From the NCBI GenBank assembly GCA_004282745.1, contig SHMT01000021.1, positions 17,729-81,728 of the forward strand: 64,000 nt of DNA, given 5' to 3'. The notes under the pieces were generated by a model. That model searched no databases. It was not told the origin of the DNA and saw only the letters and a program-made list of their open reading frames with translations. Numbering within the stretch: the stretch's first letter is position 1; every line of letters starts with the position of its first letter. This DNA is from Candidatus Scalindua sp. SCAELEC01. Lineage in GTDB: Bacteria > Planctomycetota > Brocadiia > Brocadiales > Scalinduaceae. The position numbers and the translations under genes are program-made. This document shows, piece after piece, positions 1 to 8,609 of the stretch.

Positions 1-1
1 A

Positions 2-910
2 CAGGATGAAACTGTTGTTGAAGAAGAGAATCGAGAGGCAGAGATGAAGAGCGTGTCAGTCGAAACCTCTGAGGCGAGTAATGTGCGGGAAATAGAAGCG
101 CGAGATACAATTGCGGTCCCCGAGGAAACTGCTGAAAAGAGTGTTGCTCAGGTAAGAGAAGGGGAGGTAACTGCTGATCCAAACGATCAGAATGAAGAGG
201 TGGAAATTGAAGCGTCTTCATTTGATTCAGATATGATTGTCCCTGAAAACATACCGGTTCAGGGGGTTTTGGAAGAAGAAGCAGACCTTGAAGAGGAATT
301 GGTTGAAAAAGTTAGTACTGAGGTGCTTGAAGAGCAAGGTGAACGAGAAGTACCACAAGAAGAAACTGAGCCTCTCCCTACCAGAGAAAATATCAAGTTG
401 GTGTCCCTACCGAAAGATAGTATGGATCAAATTGCCGAAGTGCTCCAGGAAACGTTGAAAGAAAGTGCTCATGAGAGCGCACAAGAAAACGTGGAGAACC
501 CTGAAGAGCAGTTAAATACTATTTCTCCTAGTGATACGGTTCAGGCTCCTTTTTTTGAAGATAACATTTCTAATGCCCCAATTCAAGGTCGTGAGTCATT
601 TAACATAAAGAAGCATGAATATGCACCCTATTATAAACATATACGAGATAAGATACGGTTGTTTTGGCTGGTACAATACGGTACGGATGCATCGATTAAT
701 CTCGTAACCAAAGAGTATAAACCTGTTGTTGTAGAATTTAAGGTCTTACCTTCCGGCAAGATAGTAGAAGTTGCCATTTCGAATACGGCGGGTAATGATC
801 TCCTTGCATCCAAGGTGCAAACATCTGTCCAAAACACAATGTTAGACAAATTCCCCGACTACGTTAATGAAAAGTTTATTAACGTGAGGTTTAATTTTTA
901 CTTTTTTTAA
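2..910 (+). CDS. TonB-family energy transducer, 5'-partial
   Basis: The reading frame is open from the first base of the window, so the true start lies upstream; the first internal Met is at 44. The N-terminal two thirds is a low-complexity Glu/Val/Pro-rich linker, as in the periplasm-spanning part of TonB. The last ~95 residues look like a TonB C-terminal domain (PVVVEFKVLPSGKIVEV, then an alternating beta/alpha pattern ending in VRFNFYF). The protein should carry proton-motive force from an ExbB/ExbD motor to outer-membrane receptors. exbB follows 17 bp later, and exbD further on, which supports the role. The inner-membrane anchor is not in the window. Confidence 0.8.
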   Translation, partial: QDETVVEEENREAEMKSVSVETSEASNVREIEARDTIAVPEETAEKSVAQVREGEVTADPNDQNEEVEIEASSFDSDMIVPENIPVQGVLEEEADLEEELVEKVSTEVLEEQGEREVPQEETEPLPTRENIKLVSLPKDSMDQIAEVLQETLKESAHESAQENVENPEEQLNTISPSDTVQAPFFEDNISNAPIQGRESFNIKKHEYAPYYKHIRDKIRLFWLVQYGTDASINLVTKEYKPVVVEFKVLPSGKIVEVAISNTAGNDLLASKVQTSVQNTMLDKFPDYVNEKFINVRFNFYFF

Positions 911-927
911 GGCTTGGAGGTGATAAC

Positions 928-1593
928 GTGGAGTGGTTAGCGGGTGGTGGCCCGATAATGATACCTTTGTTTATTTGCTCAGTTTTAGCGCTTGCCGTAA
1001 TACTTGAGCGTGCGATAAATCTAAGAAAAAATAACATCATTAGGCCAGAATTAGTTGAACTGATACATTCATATAAGCGATCGGAGGACATTCAGACAAT
1101 CTACGCTAAATGTAATTTGATAAAGTGTCCGTTTTCCAACATTATTAAACGTGCAATTATAAATGAACATTTAACACGAGAAGAGAAGGTGTTAGACATT
1201 CAGGCTGTAGGCAGACAAGAAGCGAGAGGATTGGATCGTATGTTGATAGTGCTTGAGATTATTACGGCAATTGCACCGATTCTTGGTTTATTGGGAACGG
1301 TACTTGGCATGAGTCAGGTATTTGATGTTATCTCTGAGATCGGACTGGGACAGACAAAGGCCTTTTCAGGTGGTATTGCTCAAGCTCTTAGGACAACCAT
1401 CATCGGTCTGAGTGTAGCAATACCATCCTTAATCGCGTATAGCAGTTTTGATAGAAAAGTAGACACAATGATTCTTGATATGGAAAAATATTCGATGGTA
1501 CTGCTGAACAAACTCTATTCCGTTGGAAAGCATGAAGATGTAAACCTACGTGGTATAAATAAAGCGGTACCGAGAAAGGGTGGCAAGGAGTAA
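928..1593 (+). CDS. exbB: ExbB/TolQ/MotA proton-channel family protein
   Basis: A 221-aa inner-membrane component of a TonB-energising motor. One hydrophobic segment lies near the N-terminus (about residues 8-26). Two more lie around 110-135 and 150-175, flanking the family motif APILGLLGTVLGM. The start is GTG at 928, preceded by GGAGG at 916-920, which is ideal spacing; no upstream ATG fits. It lies between the TonB-like gene and exbD, the classical order. TolQ is the main alternative, but the TonB-type neighbour favours ExbB. Confidence 0.88.
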   Translation: MEWLAGGGPIMIPLFICSVLALAVILERAINLRKNNIIRPELVELIHSYKRSEDIQTIYAKCNLIKCPFSNIIKRAIINEHLTREEKVLDIQAVGRQEARGLDRMLIVLEIITAIAPILGLLGTVLGMSQVFDVISEIGLGQTKAFSGGIAQALRTTIIGLSVAIPSLIAYSSFDRKVDTMILDMEKYSMVLLNKLYSVGKHEDVNLRGINKAVPRKGGKE

Positions 1594-1752
1594 TTGGTGT
1601 ATCCATTGCGGGAAGTCCTTATTCGACTTATACAAAATAATGCTTTTAACAACCGATCTCCCTTTTTTCAAAGAGTTGAGATGTATGCGCTTCTCAATCT
1701 TAGCGAGGTCTTACGATAACGATTATCAAAACACTTTTTTCATGGAATTAAT

Positions 1753-2166
1753 GTGCAATTTCGACCAAAGCGATTTATAAAACCAATAATAAATATTGCC
1801 CCATTGATCGATGTCCTCTTTCTCCTGTTGATATTTTTTATGGTTACGTCTACATTTATTGAGCAACCAAACATTAAACTGGAATTACCCTCCACAAAAC
1901 ATACTGAGACAAGTAGAACAGAGAAAACGGTATTAATGCTCTCTCGGGACGGGAAAGTGTATCTCAAAGAAAAGCTCATCGATAAGGAAGATCTGGAGAA
2001 GGTCCTTCGGAGAATACTCCTGGATACAGGAGAAGATGTACTTGTTTTAAAGGCTGACAAGTTTGTCCCGTATGGTGATGTAGTGGATATTATGGATTTT
2101 GCCAGAGGAGCTGGCTTTAAGAAAGTAATAGCCCCAACCATTACAGAAGGTGAAATGAAACAATAG
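1753..2166 (+). CDS. exbD: ExbD/TolR biopolymer transport protein
   Basis: A 137-aa protein with a short cytoplasmic N-terminus, one membrane helix at about 12-33, and a periplasmic domain. Asp20 in APLIDVLFLLLIFF is the conserved membrane aspartate through which this family conducts protons with ExbB. The GTG start at 1753 begins just before the helix; no better in-frame start was seen and the ribosome binding site is weak. About 160 bp separates it from exbB, unusually long for this pair. That gap contains no convincing gene. Confidence 0.88.
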   Translation: MQFRPKRFIKPIINIAPLIDVLFLLLIFFMVTSTFIEQPNIKLELPSTKHTETSRTEKTVLMLSRDGKVYLKEKLIDKEDLEKVLRRILLDTGEDVLVLKADKFVPYGDVVDIMDFARGAGFKKVIAPTITEGEMKQ

Positions 2167-2198
2167 GGAATCAATAACGCCAGAAAGGGAAGGTTAAT

Positions 2199-3008
2199 TT
2201 GTATACGAAAAATTTTAAAAGTTTAACGGATCTCATGAAAAGACTCAGGAGTGAGGGTGGTTGCCCCTGGGACAAAGAACAGACACACGATACATTGAAG
2301 TCGTGCTTAATAGAAGAAGTTTATGAAGTGGTTGATGCGGTAGATTCAGGTGACCCAGAAAATTTACAAGAGGAGCTTGCCGATCTTTTTTTTCTCATAA
2401 TATTTTATTGCCAAATATCTGATGACAATGGTGCTTTTGATCTTAATAACGTAATGGAAGTCTGTTTTGAAAAAATGACGAGGAGGCATCCTCATGTTTT
2501 TGGTGGGCAACCTGTTGAGAATTCACTAGATGCCCTGTCACAGTGGAACGACATCAAGAAGAAAGAAGTGGAGGAGAAAGGGGGGGGTGCGGTCGGAACC
2601 CCATCGGTCATTGGCAATATACCGAAGCACTTACCAGCATTACAGAAAGCGCAAAAGATTCAGAAGAAAGTTGCACGAGTAGGTTTTGATTGGGAAATGA
2701 TAGAGGACGTTGTTGCAAAAGTGCAAGAAGAGTTAGACGAAGTGAAGGAGGCAATCAGTAGAAAAAATGAAAAACATATTGCTGAGGAGATAGGAGATTT
2801 GCTCTTTGCAACAGTGAATCTTTCAAGATTTCTTAAAATGGACTCTGAAGGTTTATTGCGTGAAAGTATTGCAAAATTTATAGATCGATTTGTGAAGGTG
2901 GAAAAAGAGCTAAACGCTGCAGGGAAGAAGATCGAAGAGTGTACGCTTGCAGAAATGGACACTCTGTGGAAACAAGTAAAAAAAGAGGAAGTGTCCAGAA
3001 GGAAATAA
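2199..3008 (+). CDS. mazG: Nucleoside triphosphate pyrophosphohydrolase MazG
   Basis: A 269-aa enzyme that hydrolyses (d)NTPs to NMP and pyrophosphate. Two MazG domains are visible. The first has GGCPWDKEQTHDTL, EEVYEVVDA and EELADLFF (residues about 15-70). The second has EELDEVKEAI and EEIGDLLFATVNLSRF (about 170-215). These acidic EExxE/ExxD clusters bind magnesium. The start is TTG at 2199 with AAGGGAAGG just upstream. It follows exbD by 32 bp, so it may be co-transcribed, although the functions are unrelated. Confidence 0.92.
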   Translation: MYTKNFKSLTDLMKRLRSEGGCPWDKEQTHDTLKSCLIEEVYEVVDAVDSGDPENLQEELADLFFLIIFYCQISDDNGAFDLNNVMEVCFEKMTRRHPHVFGGQPVENSLDALSQWNDIKKKEVEEKGGGAVGTPSVIGNIPKHLPALQKAQKIQKKVARVGFDWEMIEDVVAKVQEELDEVKEAISRKNEKHIAEEIGDLLFATVNLSRFLKMDSEGLLRESIAKFIDRFVKVEKELNAAGKKIEECTLAEMDTLWKQVKKEEVSRRK

Positions 3009-3169
3009 TTATATCTTTTTTTCTGAACACTCAGTTTAAAGGCCAATTCATTTACTGTTTTAACGTTTCTCAATAGAGTGGCAAAATGAAATTATTGATA
3101 TTTTTCTTCCTGGTTTTAAAGCCGAGATACAGGTGTCATAATTGCGGTTGAAAAATTAAAACTTTTAAG

Positions 3170-4411
3170 ATGGAGAAATCGCATATGTTGATAAGAAAAC
3201 AAATCCTACCGTATGGTATTTTACTTTTTTTATGTTTCATTTTACCCTGTTTGGATGTGGTTGGCGAGGAGGATGAAACAGCTCCCAAATTTGCAAAAAA
3301 TGACATAGTTCATAATCCTACGGATATTACAATTACGGAAGATGAATTAATAAACTTAATCAAAGATTCTCGGATTGTTTTTGTCGGTGAGACGCACGAT
3401 AATTACCGAGCACATCAGGTACAATTACAAATCATTAAAGGGTTGTTTGATGCTTCTGAGGGCAGTATTGCAATAGGCATGGAGATGTTCCAGAGAAGGT
3501 CTCAGGAAAAACTCGATGCATTCATTTCCGGTGAATTACCTGAAAAACAGTTTCTTAAGGAGGTTTGGCTTCCTGATTGGGGTTACGATTACGACTATTA
3601 CAAAGAGATTTTTGATTTTGCAATAGCAAACAAAATTAAGCTCATTGCCTTAAATGCCAATAATGAGTTCAGAGAGAAAATCAATGCAAAAGGGTTAGAG
3701 AATTTGTCTGATGAGGAAAAAAAAGAGCTCCCTGAAATTGATTTGAATGATGAATACCATAGAAAACGTATAAAATCGATTTATGATGTCCATGGTGTTA
3801 GTAAATTGGACGATTTTGAAAAGTTTTATCGGATTCAGTGTTTGTGGGATGAAACAATGGCAGATACAGCAGCCAACTATTTAAAAGGGAGTGAAGGGCA
3901 AGGGAAACAGTTAATTGTTTTGGCAGGGAAAGGCCACATTCGATATGGATTTGGTATCCCAAAGAGGTTATTTCGACGGCTGAGAGAGTCCTATTCTACT
4001 ATCCTTCCCGTCGAAATTGAGATACCAGAAAACAAGAAACATAATATCATGAAGGTCAAAGATGTCCAAATCCCATTGGTGGAGAGTGATTTCTCCTGGA
4101 TGATAGACTATTGTGATCCTGATTCGGTAAAGGTAAGATTAGGTCTTATTGTAATGAAATCGGAAGAAGGAGTGCAAATCCATACCGTTTTAGAGAATTC
4201 AACAGCAGATATTGTCGGAATGAAAAAAGGGGATATTGTGGTAAATGTTGATGGCACTCCTATTGAGGATCCGTTTGATCTGGTGTATGAGATGAGGAGC
4301 AAAGCACCTGGAGAAAAGGGCAAAATTGTGATCCTTCGTGACGGTAAAGAGATGGGCTTAGACATTATGTATCAGGCATTCAAGAGAGAGGAGAAAGTAC
4401 ATCCAAAATAG
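3170..4411 (+). CDS. ChaN-like haem/iron-regulated protein with C-terminal PDZ domain
   Basis: A 413-aa exported protein. Residues 1-32 form a signal peptide (basic start, hydrophobic core ending near LDVVG). Residues about 55-290 match the ChaN/DUF399 family: VFVGETHDNYRAHQVQL, a GMEMFQR segment, DWGYDYDYYKEIFDFA and GKGHIRYGFG. These regions carry the conserved acidic and His residues. ChaN proteins are lipoproteins tied to haem or iron uptake, which fits the TonB system upstream. Residues about 320-405 form a PDZ domain (GVQIHTVLENSTADIVGMKKGDIVVNV-like pattern). The fusion suggests protein-protein docking in the periplasm. ATG at 3185 is an alternative start. Confidence 0.82.
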   Translation: MEKSHMLIRKQILPYGILLFLCFILPCLDVVGEEDETAPKFAKNDIVHNPTDITITEDELINLIKDSRIVFVGETHDNYRAHQVQLQIIKGLFDASEGSIAIGMEMFQRRSQEKLDAFISGELPEKQFLKEVWLPDWGYDYDYYKEIFDFAIANKIKLIALNANNEFREKINAKGLENLSDEEKKELPEIDLNDEYHRKRIKSIYDVHGVSKLDDFEKFYRIQCLWDETMADTAANYLKGSEGQGKQLIVLAGKGHIRYGFGIPKRLFRRLRESYSTILPVEIEIPENKKHNIMKVKDVQIPLVESDFSWMIDYCDPDSVKVRLGLIVMKSEEGVQIHTVLENSTADIVGMKKGDIVVNVDGTPIEDPFDLVYEMRSKAPGEKGKIVILRDGKEMGLDIMYQAFKREEKVHPK

Positions 4412-4608
4412 CGAAACCTGCTTCATTCTTTATAAAGAATATGGCTATGAAACTATCATGAAAAGGAATACTGTTTTTTAGATTTTGCTGGCTACACCAA
4501 TGTTTATGTGTAAAATAACCGTGAAGAGGTCTCCTTACTGAAGAGTAGAGAGTGACCACACAGGCTGTTTGAAGTTAGAGGAAGGGTATTTTATCAAGGA
4601 GATAGTAT

Positions 4609-5163
4609 ATGGGAAATGATAATAATGTATTTGGAATGTTTCACGGTATCGTCGTTTTCTCTTTAATAGTAGTCTCGTTTCTTTCTCCAATACTGTTTGG
4701 ATTTATGTCTATTGGTAAAGGTGAACCGGAGACTGAGACCACATCAAGATTTGATTTGTCAGTAGATGAGAAGTTGGTGACTCTTCACGCAAATAATGCG
4801 TCATTATATCAAATAATTGAAGAGTTGGGTAAGTTGATGAAGATTGAAGTGGTTGGTAACATCCACGAGGAAGAGCAGGTTAATGCAGATTTTGATAAGC
4901 TTTCTTTAATAGAAGCTTTGGAACAGCTCAGCACAAACTATGGGTATCAGATGGATTCAGACAATGATGGAGACGAAAATTACGGTCGCCCCCCTCGCAT
5001 AACGAAGATCATTATCTTACCGAAGGGGAGAGAAAAGGGTTTGTCGAATATCGCTTCAAAAGATACAGATAGTCAAGAAAATCAGAGTGAAGAACCAAAA
5101 CGGCCGGAACCCTTTAAATTCGAGTTTGATCCTAGTAAGTATATGGAAGGTGGAGTAAAATAG
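4609..5163 (+). CDS. Membrane-anchored STN/secretin-like short domain protein
   Basis: A 184-aa protein with an N-terminal hydrophobic segment (about residues 10-35, signal or anchor). Residues about 48-110 have the STN pattern found in secretins and TonB-dependent transducers: repeated beta strands, NASLYQIIEELGKLMKIEV, then LSLIEALEQLSTNYGY. The C-terminal ~50 residues are charged and Pro-rich and probably disordered. A stand-alone STN protein may contact secretins or receptors in the periplasm. It follows the ChaN-like gene by ~200 bp, and a ribosome binding site AAGGAG precedes the ATG. Exact function unknown. Confidence 0.6.
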   Translation: MGNDNNVFGMFHGIVVFSLIVVSFLSPILFGFMSIGKGEPETETTSRFDLSVDEKLVTLHANNASLYQIIEELGKLMKIEVVGNIHEEEQVNADFDKLSLIEALEQLSTNYGYQMDSDNDGDENYGRPPRITKIIILPKGREKGLSNIASKDTDSQENQSEEPKRPEPFKFEFDPSKYMEGGVK

Positions 5164-5299
5164 GGATCGAATTGGTTTGTGGCTCTTTTTTGCTTTTTGA
5201 GTGAAAGGAACTTGCAACCTATTTTTAAACCAAAAACCTTGTCAGAAAGCGACTGTTACTTAAAAACGTTTTCTGTACATTGAGTACCTCTCGATCACT

Positions 5300-5517
5300 C
5301 TAAGGGCCCAGGAAAGAATAACTTGTTGTTCTCGCCTGTCCGAATGGCTGGTAGGCCGGGCGGGCATCTCATTTCAGGTCACCTTCGGCCGCTCTTCACT
5401 CGCAGCATCCTCGCTGTAGCTTAGGCTACACCTGCGGTCCTGGTCGATCAGATCGACCAAATCTGACATAAAACTGAGCGCGATAAAACAACAAGTTATT
5501 CTTTCCTGCACCCTAAG
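5300..5517. mobile_element. MITE-like element, family 1 (full copy)
   Basis: About 218 bp bounded by inverted repeats. The left end reads CTAAGGGCCCAGGAAAGAAT then AACTTGTTG; the right end is its near-perfect reverse complement. The interior holds a GC-rich palindromic core including GAATGGCTGGTAGGCCGGGC and a TCGATCAGATCGACCA stem. It has no ORF. A second full copy is at 45698-45944, and collapsed copies are at 52565-52612 and 27101-27143. Confidence 0.75.
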
Positions 5518-5975
5518 GGTCTCTAACCAGTTTCAAATATCCGATTAATAATTGATTCAGGAGTGATTACCATCCACCCTCTTCGGCTGACAGGCCTTCC
5601 CTCTATGAGATATTTTGTCCTGATCAGCCTATACTTGATCGTCAAGATAGTGACTTCGTCTTGCCATGAGCATAGAGATGCGGTCAATTGGCAGACGCTC
5701 TGATAGAGCTCTTGTTATAGCCTTTTCCTTCGTCGGTCTCCATGTCCTGAAGTATAAAAAAATGTTGAGAAGGGTAAATGAGTTTTGTGTCAGAAAATAC
5801 CATGTATTGCTAAAGGTGTTCACCTTTCATGCTTTTTTTTATCCATTTTCAGTATAATTACCACGATTTTTCGTTTCCATTCCATACATTTTTAGTTTCT
5901 AACCCAATCCCTGTGTCCAATTATAGAGAGGTCATTGTGGCCTCCTACGGAATGATACCCCACCAGAATCTATCT
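5518..5975. other. Intergenic stretch without a supported gene
   Basis: This lies between two MITE-like elements. A 64-codon minus-strand frame (5629-5823) has no recognisable domain and no good ribosome binding site, so it may be debris of a lost gene. I see no RNA gene. Confidence 0.4.
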
Positions 5976-6222
5976 CTAGCCCCAGTTTACAAGTTATGAC
6001 GAAAAACCACCAATACGTTTGTGTAACGTTTATTATATCATTAAGTTGCAAACAATAAGCTTGTATTGCCCTACCAGCACATAAAAAGGAAAAATGAAAA
6101 AAACAGCAAACATACGTAACTATATAATTTTCAACGTGTTATATGATATTTCTCTAATTCTACAGGTAAGGAAAACTCTTAAAATAAGCTAAAATAGGCC
6201 ATAACTTGTAAACTGGGGCTAG
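5976..6222. mobile_element. MITE-like element with perfect 22-bp inverted repeats (family 4)
   Basis: Positions 5976-5997 (CTAGCCCCAGTTTACAAGTT then AT) and 6201-6222 are exact reverse complements. They enclose 203 AT-rich bp with no ORF. The perfect termini suggest a recent insertion. No clear target duplication is visible. It is the only copy in the window and is unlike families 1-3. Confidence 0.7.
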
Positions 6223-6443
6223 GTGAGATGAAATAATTTGTTATGCAACTATAACATTTTTTGTTATGACTTTAAATATATGGGAGAGGAAAGATTCTGA
6301 AAAAACCCTTATCTCACTGTTTTGTATATACTTAGCGCGGACCCTCCTTTTTGTGCAATATGGCATTATGTTTGCGCTAATTTACATAATGGGAAAATAT
6401 TTAAACTTAATAGGTTAAATTAAATAAGGACGCAGGAGGCTAT

Positions 6444-6869
6444 ATGCAAGAATCAAAAACTCTTGACGGTAAAGTCGTAGCTCCAAATGTAATTGTGTCG
6501 GAAGGGAAAACAGTGCAATGCTGGACAAATTCGATGGGGGATTCCGTAGCACCAGAGCCGCTAGATCTTAAACCTTATGTGGGAATGGTAGTAGAGGTTG
6601 ATGGTTATCTGTTAGGTGATCTATGGAACGCAAACCTGGTCCGCGTTGTGCTGGAAGATGGATATCATGAGATTTCCGGTAAGGTGATAGGGCTGAACGA
6701 TATAGAAGGCCCTTATGGCCGAATTAGTTGTTATAAACACGGAATGCTGGAAGCTTGGTATATGCCTCTACATTTCAGAGAGTATATGAATTTGATGATT
6801 ACGGTTGCTGGTGACCTTCGTGGTGGTAACCTATACAGGGCACAGATTATGAATGTACCTGACAGGTAA
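6444..6869 (+). CDS. Hypothetical protein, possible OB-fold
   Basis: A 141-aa soluble protein without signal peptide or membrane segment. A strong ribosome binding site (GCAGGAGG) lies 6 bp before ATG 6444, which supports real expression. Two halves repeat a pattern of short beta strands with a (K/E)V-x-G-(K/D/Y)-x2-G core: VGMVVEVDGYLLGDLWNANLVRV, then ISGKVIGLNDIEGPYGRI. This hints at an OB-like barrel. The function is not recognised. It stands alone between repeat-rich intergenic DNA and a converging gene. Confidence 0.6.
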   Translation: MQESKTLDGKVVAPNVIVSEGKTVQCWTNSMGDSVAPEPLDLKPYVGMVVEVDGYLLGDLWNANLVRVVLEDGYHEISGKVIGLNDIEGPYGRISCYKHGMLEAWYMPLHFREYMNLMITVAGDLRGGNLYRAQIMNVPDR

Positions 6870-7351
6870 TTTGGCAACGCCCCCGGCAAAGAGATGAAAT
6901 ACTTAAAGGGCCTTTTTAGCTTGCCGAGACAAAAAAGAAAAAATTAAAGGGGACCCTGGTGTTGCGCTTGGTGTTATTACGACTTAGTATTGTATAATAC
7001 CTGTTTTACAGAAAAAATGAGACATTTAACCAATTACCACTGGAGAGGTCTTTGGGCTCTATTCGTGAAGCCGGCCAAGATGACGGTGTCGATTATGCGT
7101 AGATACTTTCGATACGTGGAGGCAAAAAGGAGGGAGGAACGGAACAATTTTTGGCGGTCTATTTGTGATGGTTTATCACCGGGAAACAAAACAGGGCAGA
7201 AATAATTGATGATACGGGAAATGGTAACATCATAGCCACGACACAGTGATTTCAGTTTTCAGAGCTCGATTTCTCGCAAAACCCTGCTCAAGAGGTGCAA
7301 AAATTACTTTAAGGAACAGCATACCGGTGCTACTACATTGTCTCTCTTTAT
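6870..7351. other. Intergenic stretch between converging genes
   Basis: I see no convincing gene or RNA. A 71-codon plus-strand frame (6990-7205) is basic and lacks a good ribosome binding site or recognisable motif. The stretch AAAGGGCCTTTTTAGC near 6936 could form a weak hairpin after the 6444-6869 gene, but it lacks a clean U-tract. Confidence 0.35.
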
Positions 7352-8593
7352 CTACTCTTCTTCTATTTTTTTCCTTATCATAAAATCTTTTTCAATAGAT
7401 TTTATTGGTGCGATAAATACCCTCTGTCCAGGATTGGCCTTTTGAATTGGCTTCATTTCCTGGTCAAATATCTCCTTCACCGTCTGTGTAAAATCCTGGT
7501 TCATCTGCTTACCCATTATTTCAATTTCGTCACCAATCTCGATCTTGTTCTTGGCCAACACCCGGGCATAGTTGCCATTTTTGTGGTTTTCAAATAAACC
7601 GAGAAACTTGTAGGGTTGCGCATAACCATTTTCAGATTCCACCACCTGACCGTTTTTGCTTGGGTTGCCCAAGAAGAAACCGGTACAATACTTTCTATGG
7701 CTAATTTTTCCTAGCTCTTCCAACCACTGTGACTGGTACTCATAAGCCCCATGAGAACAGAGACAGTCTATTGCTTCACGATAAATTCTTGTAACGGCAG
7801 CGACATAATATTGACTCTTCATTCTTCCCTCAATCTTAAAAGCGTTGATACCGGCCTTTAACAGCTCGGGCATATGCTGGATCATACACAGATCACGTGA
7901 ACTCATGACGGACGTAAATCCATTGTCCTCATAAACCTCAAAGTATTCGCCAGGCCGTTTCTCTTCTACGATAGCATATTTCCATCGACATGATTGAGCA
8001 CAGTCTCCTAAATTTGCACCACGGTCTGCCATATATGAGCTGAGATAGCACCTACCGGAATATGAGATACACATTGCACCATGAATAAATACCTCTGTTT
8101 CACAATCACTATTGGCATTTATTTGAACAATCTCATCCAACGACAACTCTCTTGCCAAAACAACTCGTTTTACTCCTTGATGGTGCCAAAAATTAGCGGA
8201 TTGATAGTTAGTGCAATTTGCCTGTGTACTGAGGTGAATGGGCACTTCTGGTAGTAGCTGTTTTACCAGTACAATAATTCCAGGATCAGACACAATCAGG
8301 GCGTCTATAGGATATTTTGCAAGTGAATTCAAATAGTGCTCTACCTGAGTGAGATGATAATTGTGGGCAAAAATATTCAGAGCAACATAAAAATACTTTC
8401 CTTTCTGATGTGCATATTCAACCCCTTCCCCGATTTCATCTAAGGTAAAGTTTGCAGATCCGCTTCTGAGGTTGAATTCTTTTCCACCTGCATAGACCGC
8501 ATCAGCACCATAATCAACAGCAATTTTCAATTTGTCGAGATTGCCCGCAGGCGCTATAAGCAGAGGTTTTTTATAATTCCTTGTTTCATCCAT
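7352..8593 (-). CDS. Peptidase U32 family protein (TrhP/YegQ-like tRNA hydroxylation)
   Basis: A 413-aa cytosolic protein of the U32 family. It starts LLIAPAGNLDKLKIAVDYGADAVY, the TIM-barrel entry typical of the family. It contains the signature EVFIHGAMCISYSGRCYLS followed by CAQSCRWKY, whose cysteines probably hold an Fe-S cluster. The C-terminal ~80 residues form the small beta domain of the long TrhP-type members. In E. coli and Bacillus these proteins help make 5-hydroxyuridine at tRNA position 34. It lies 16 bp downstream of the HAD/kinase fusion gene on the same strand, so the two are probably co-transcribed. Confidence 0.85.
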   Translation of the reverse strand: MDETRNYKKPLLIAPAGNLDKLKIAVDYGADAVYAGGKEFNLRSGSANFTLDEIGEGVEYAHQKGKYFYVALNIFAHNYHLTQVEHYLNSLAKYPIDALIVSDPGIIVLVKQLLPEVPIHLSTQANCTNYQSANFWHHQGVKRVVLARELSLDEIVQINANSDCETEVFIHGAMCISYSGRCYLSSYMADRGANLGDCAQSCRWKYAIVEEKRPGEYFEVYEDNGFTSVMSSRDLCMIQHMPELLKAGINAFKIEGRMKSQYYVAAVTRIYREAIDCLCSHGAYEYQSQWLEELGKISHRKYCTGFFLGNPSKNGQVVESENGYAQPYKFLGLFENHKNGNYARVLAKNKIEIGDEIEIMGKQMNQDFTQTVKEIFDQEMKPIQKANPGQRVFIAPIKSIEKDFMIRKKIEEE

Positions 8594-8609
8594 CGTATAT
8601 AAGAAATGC

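Noticed and set aside
1580..1780. 66-codon ORF between exbB and exbD
   Set aside because: It overlaps both neighbours out of frame and has no family resemblance.
6990..7205. 71-codon basic ORF
   Set aside because: No motif, weak start context, and it lies in a converging intergenic gap.
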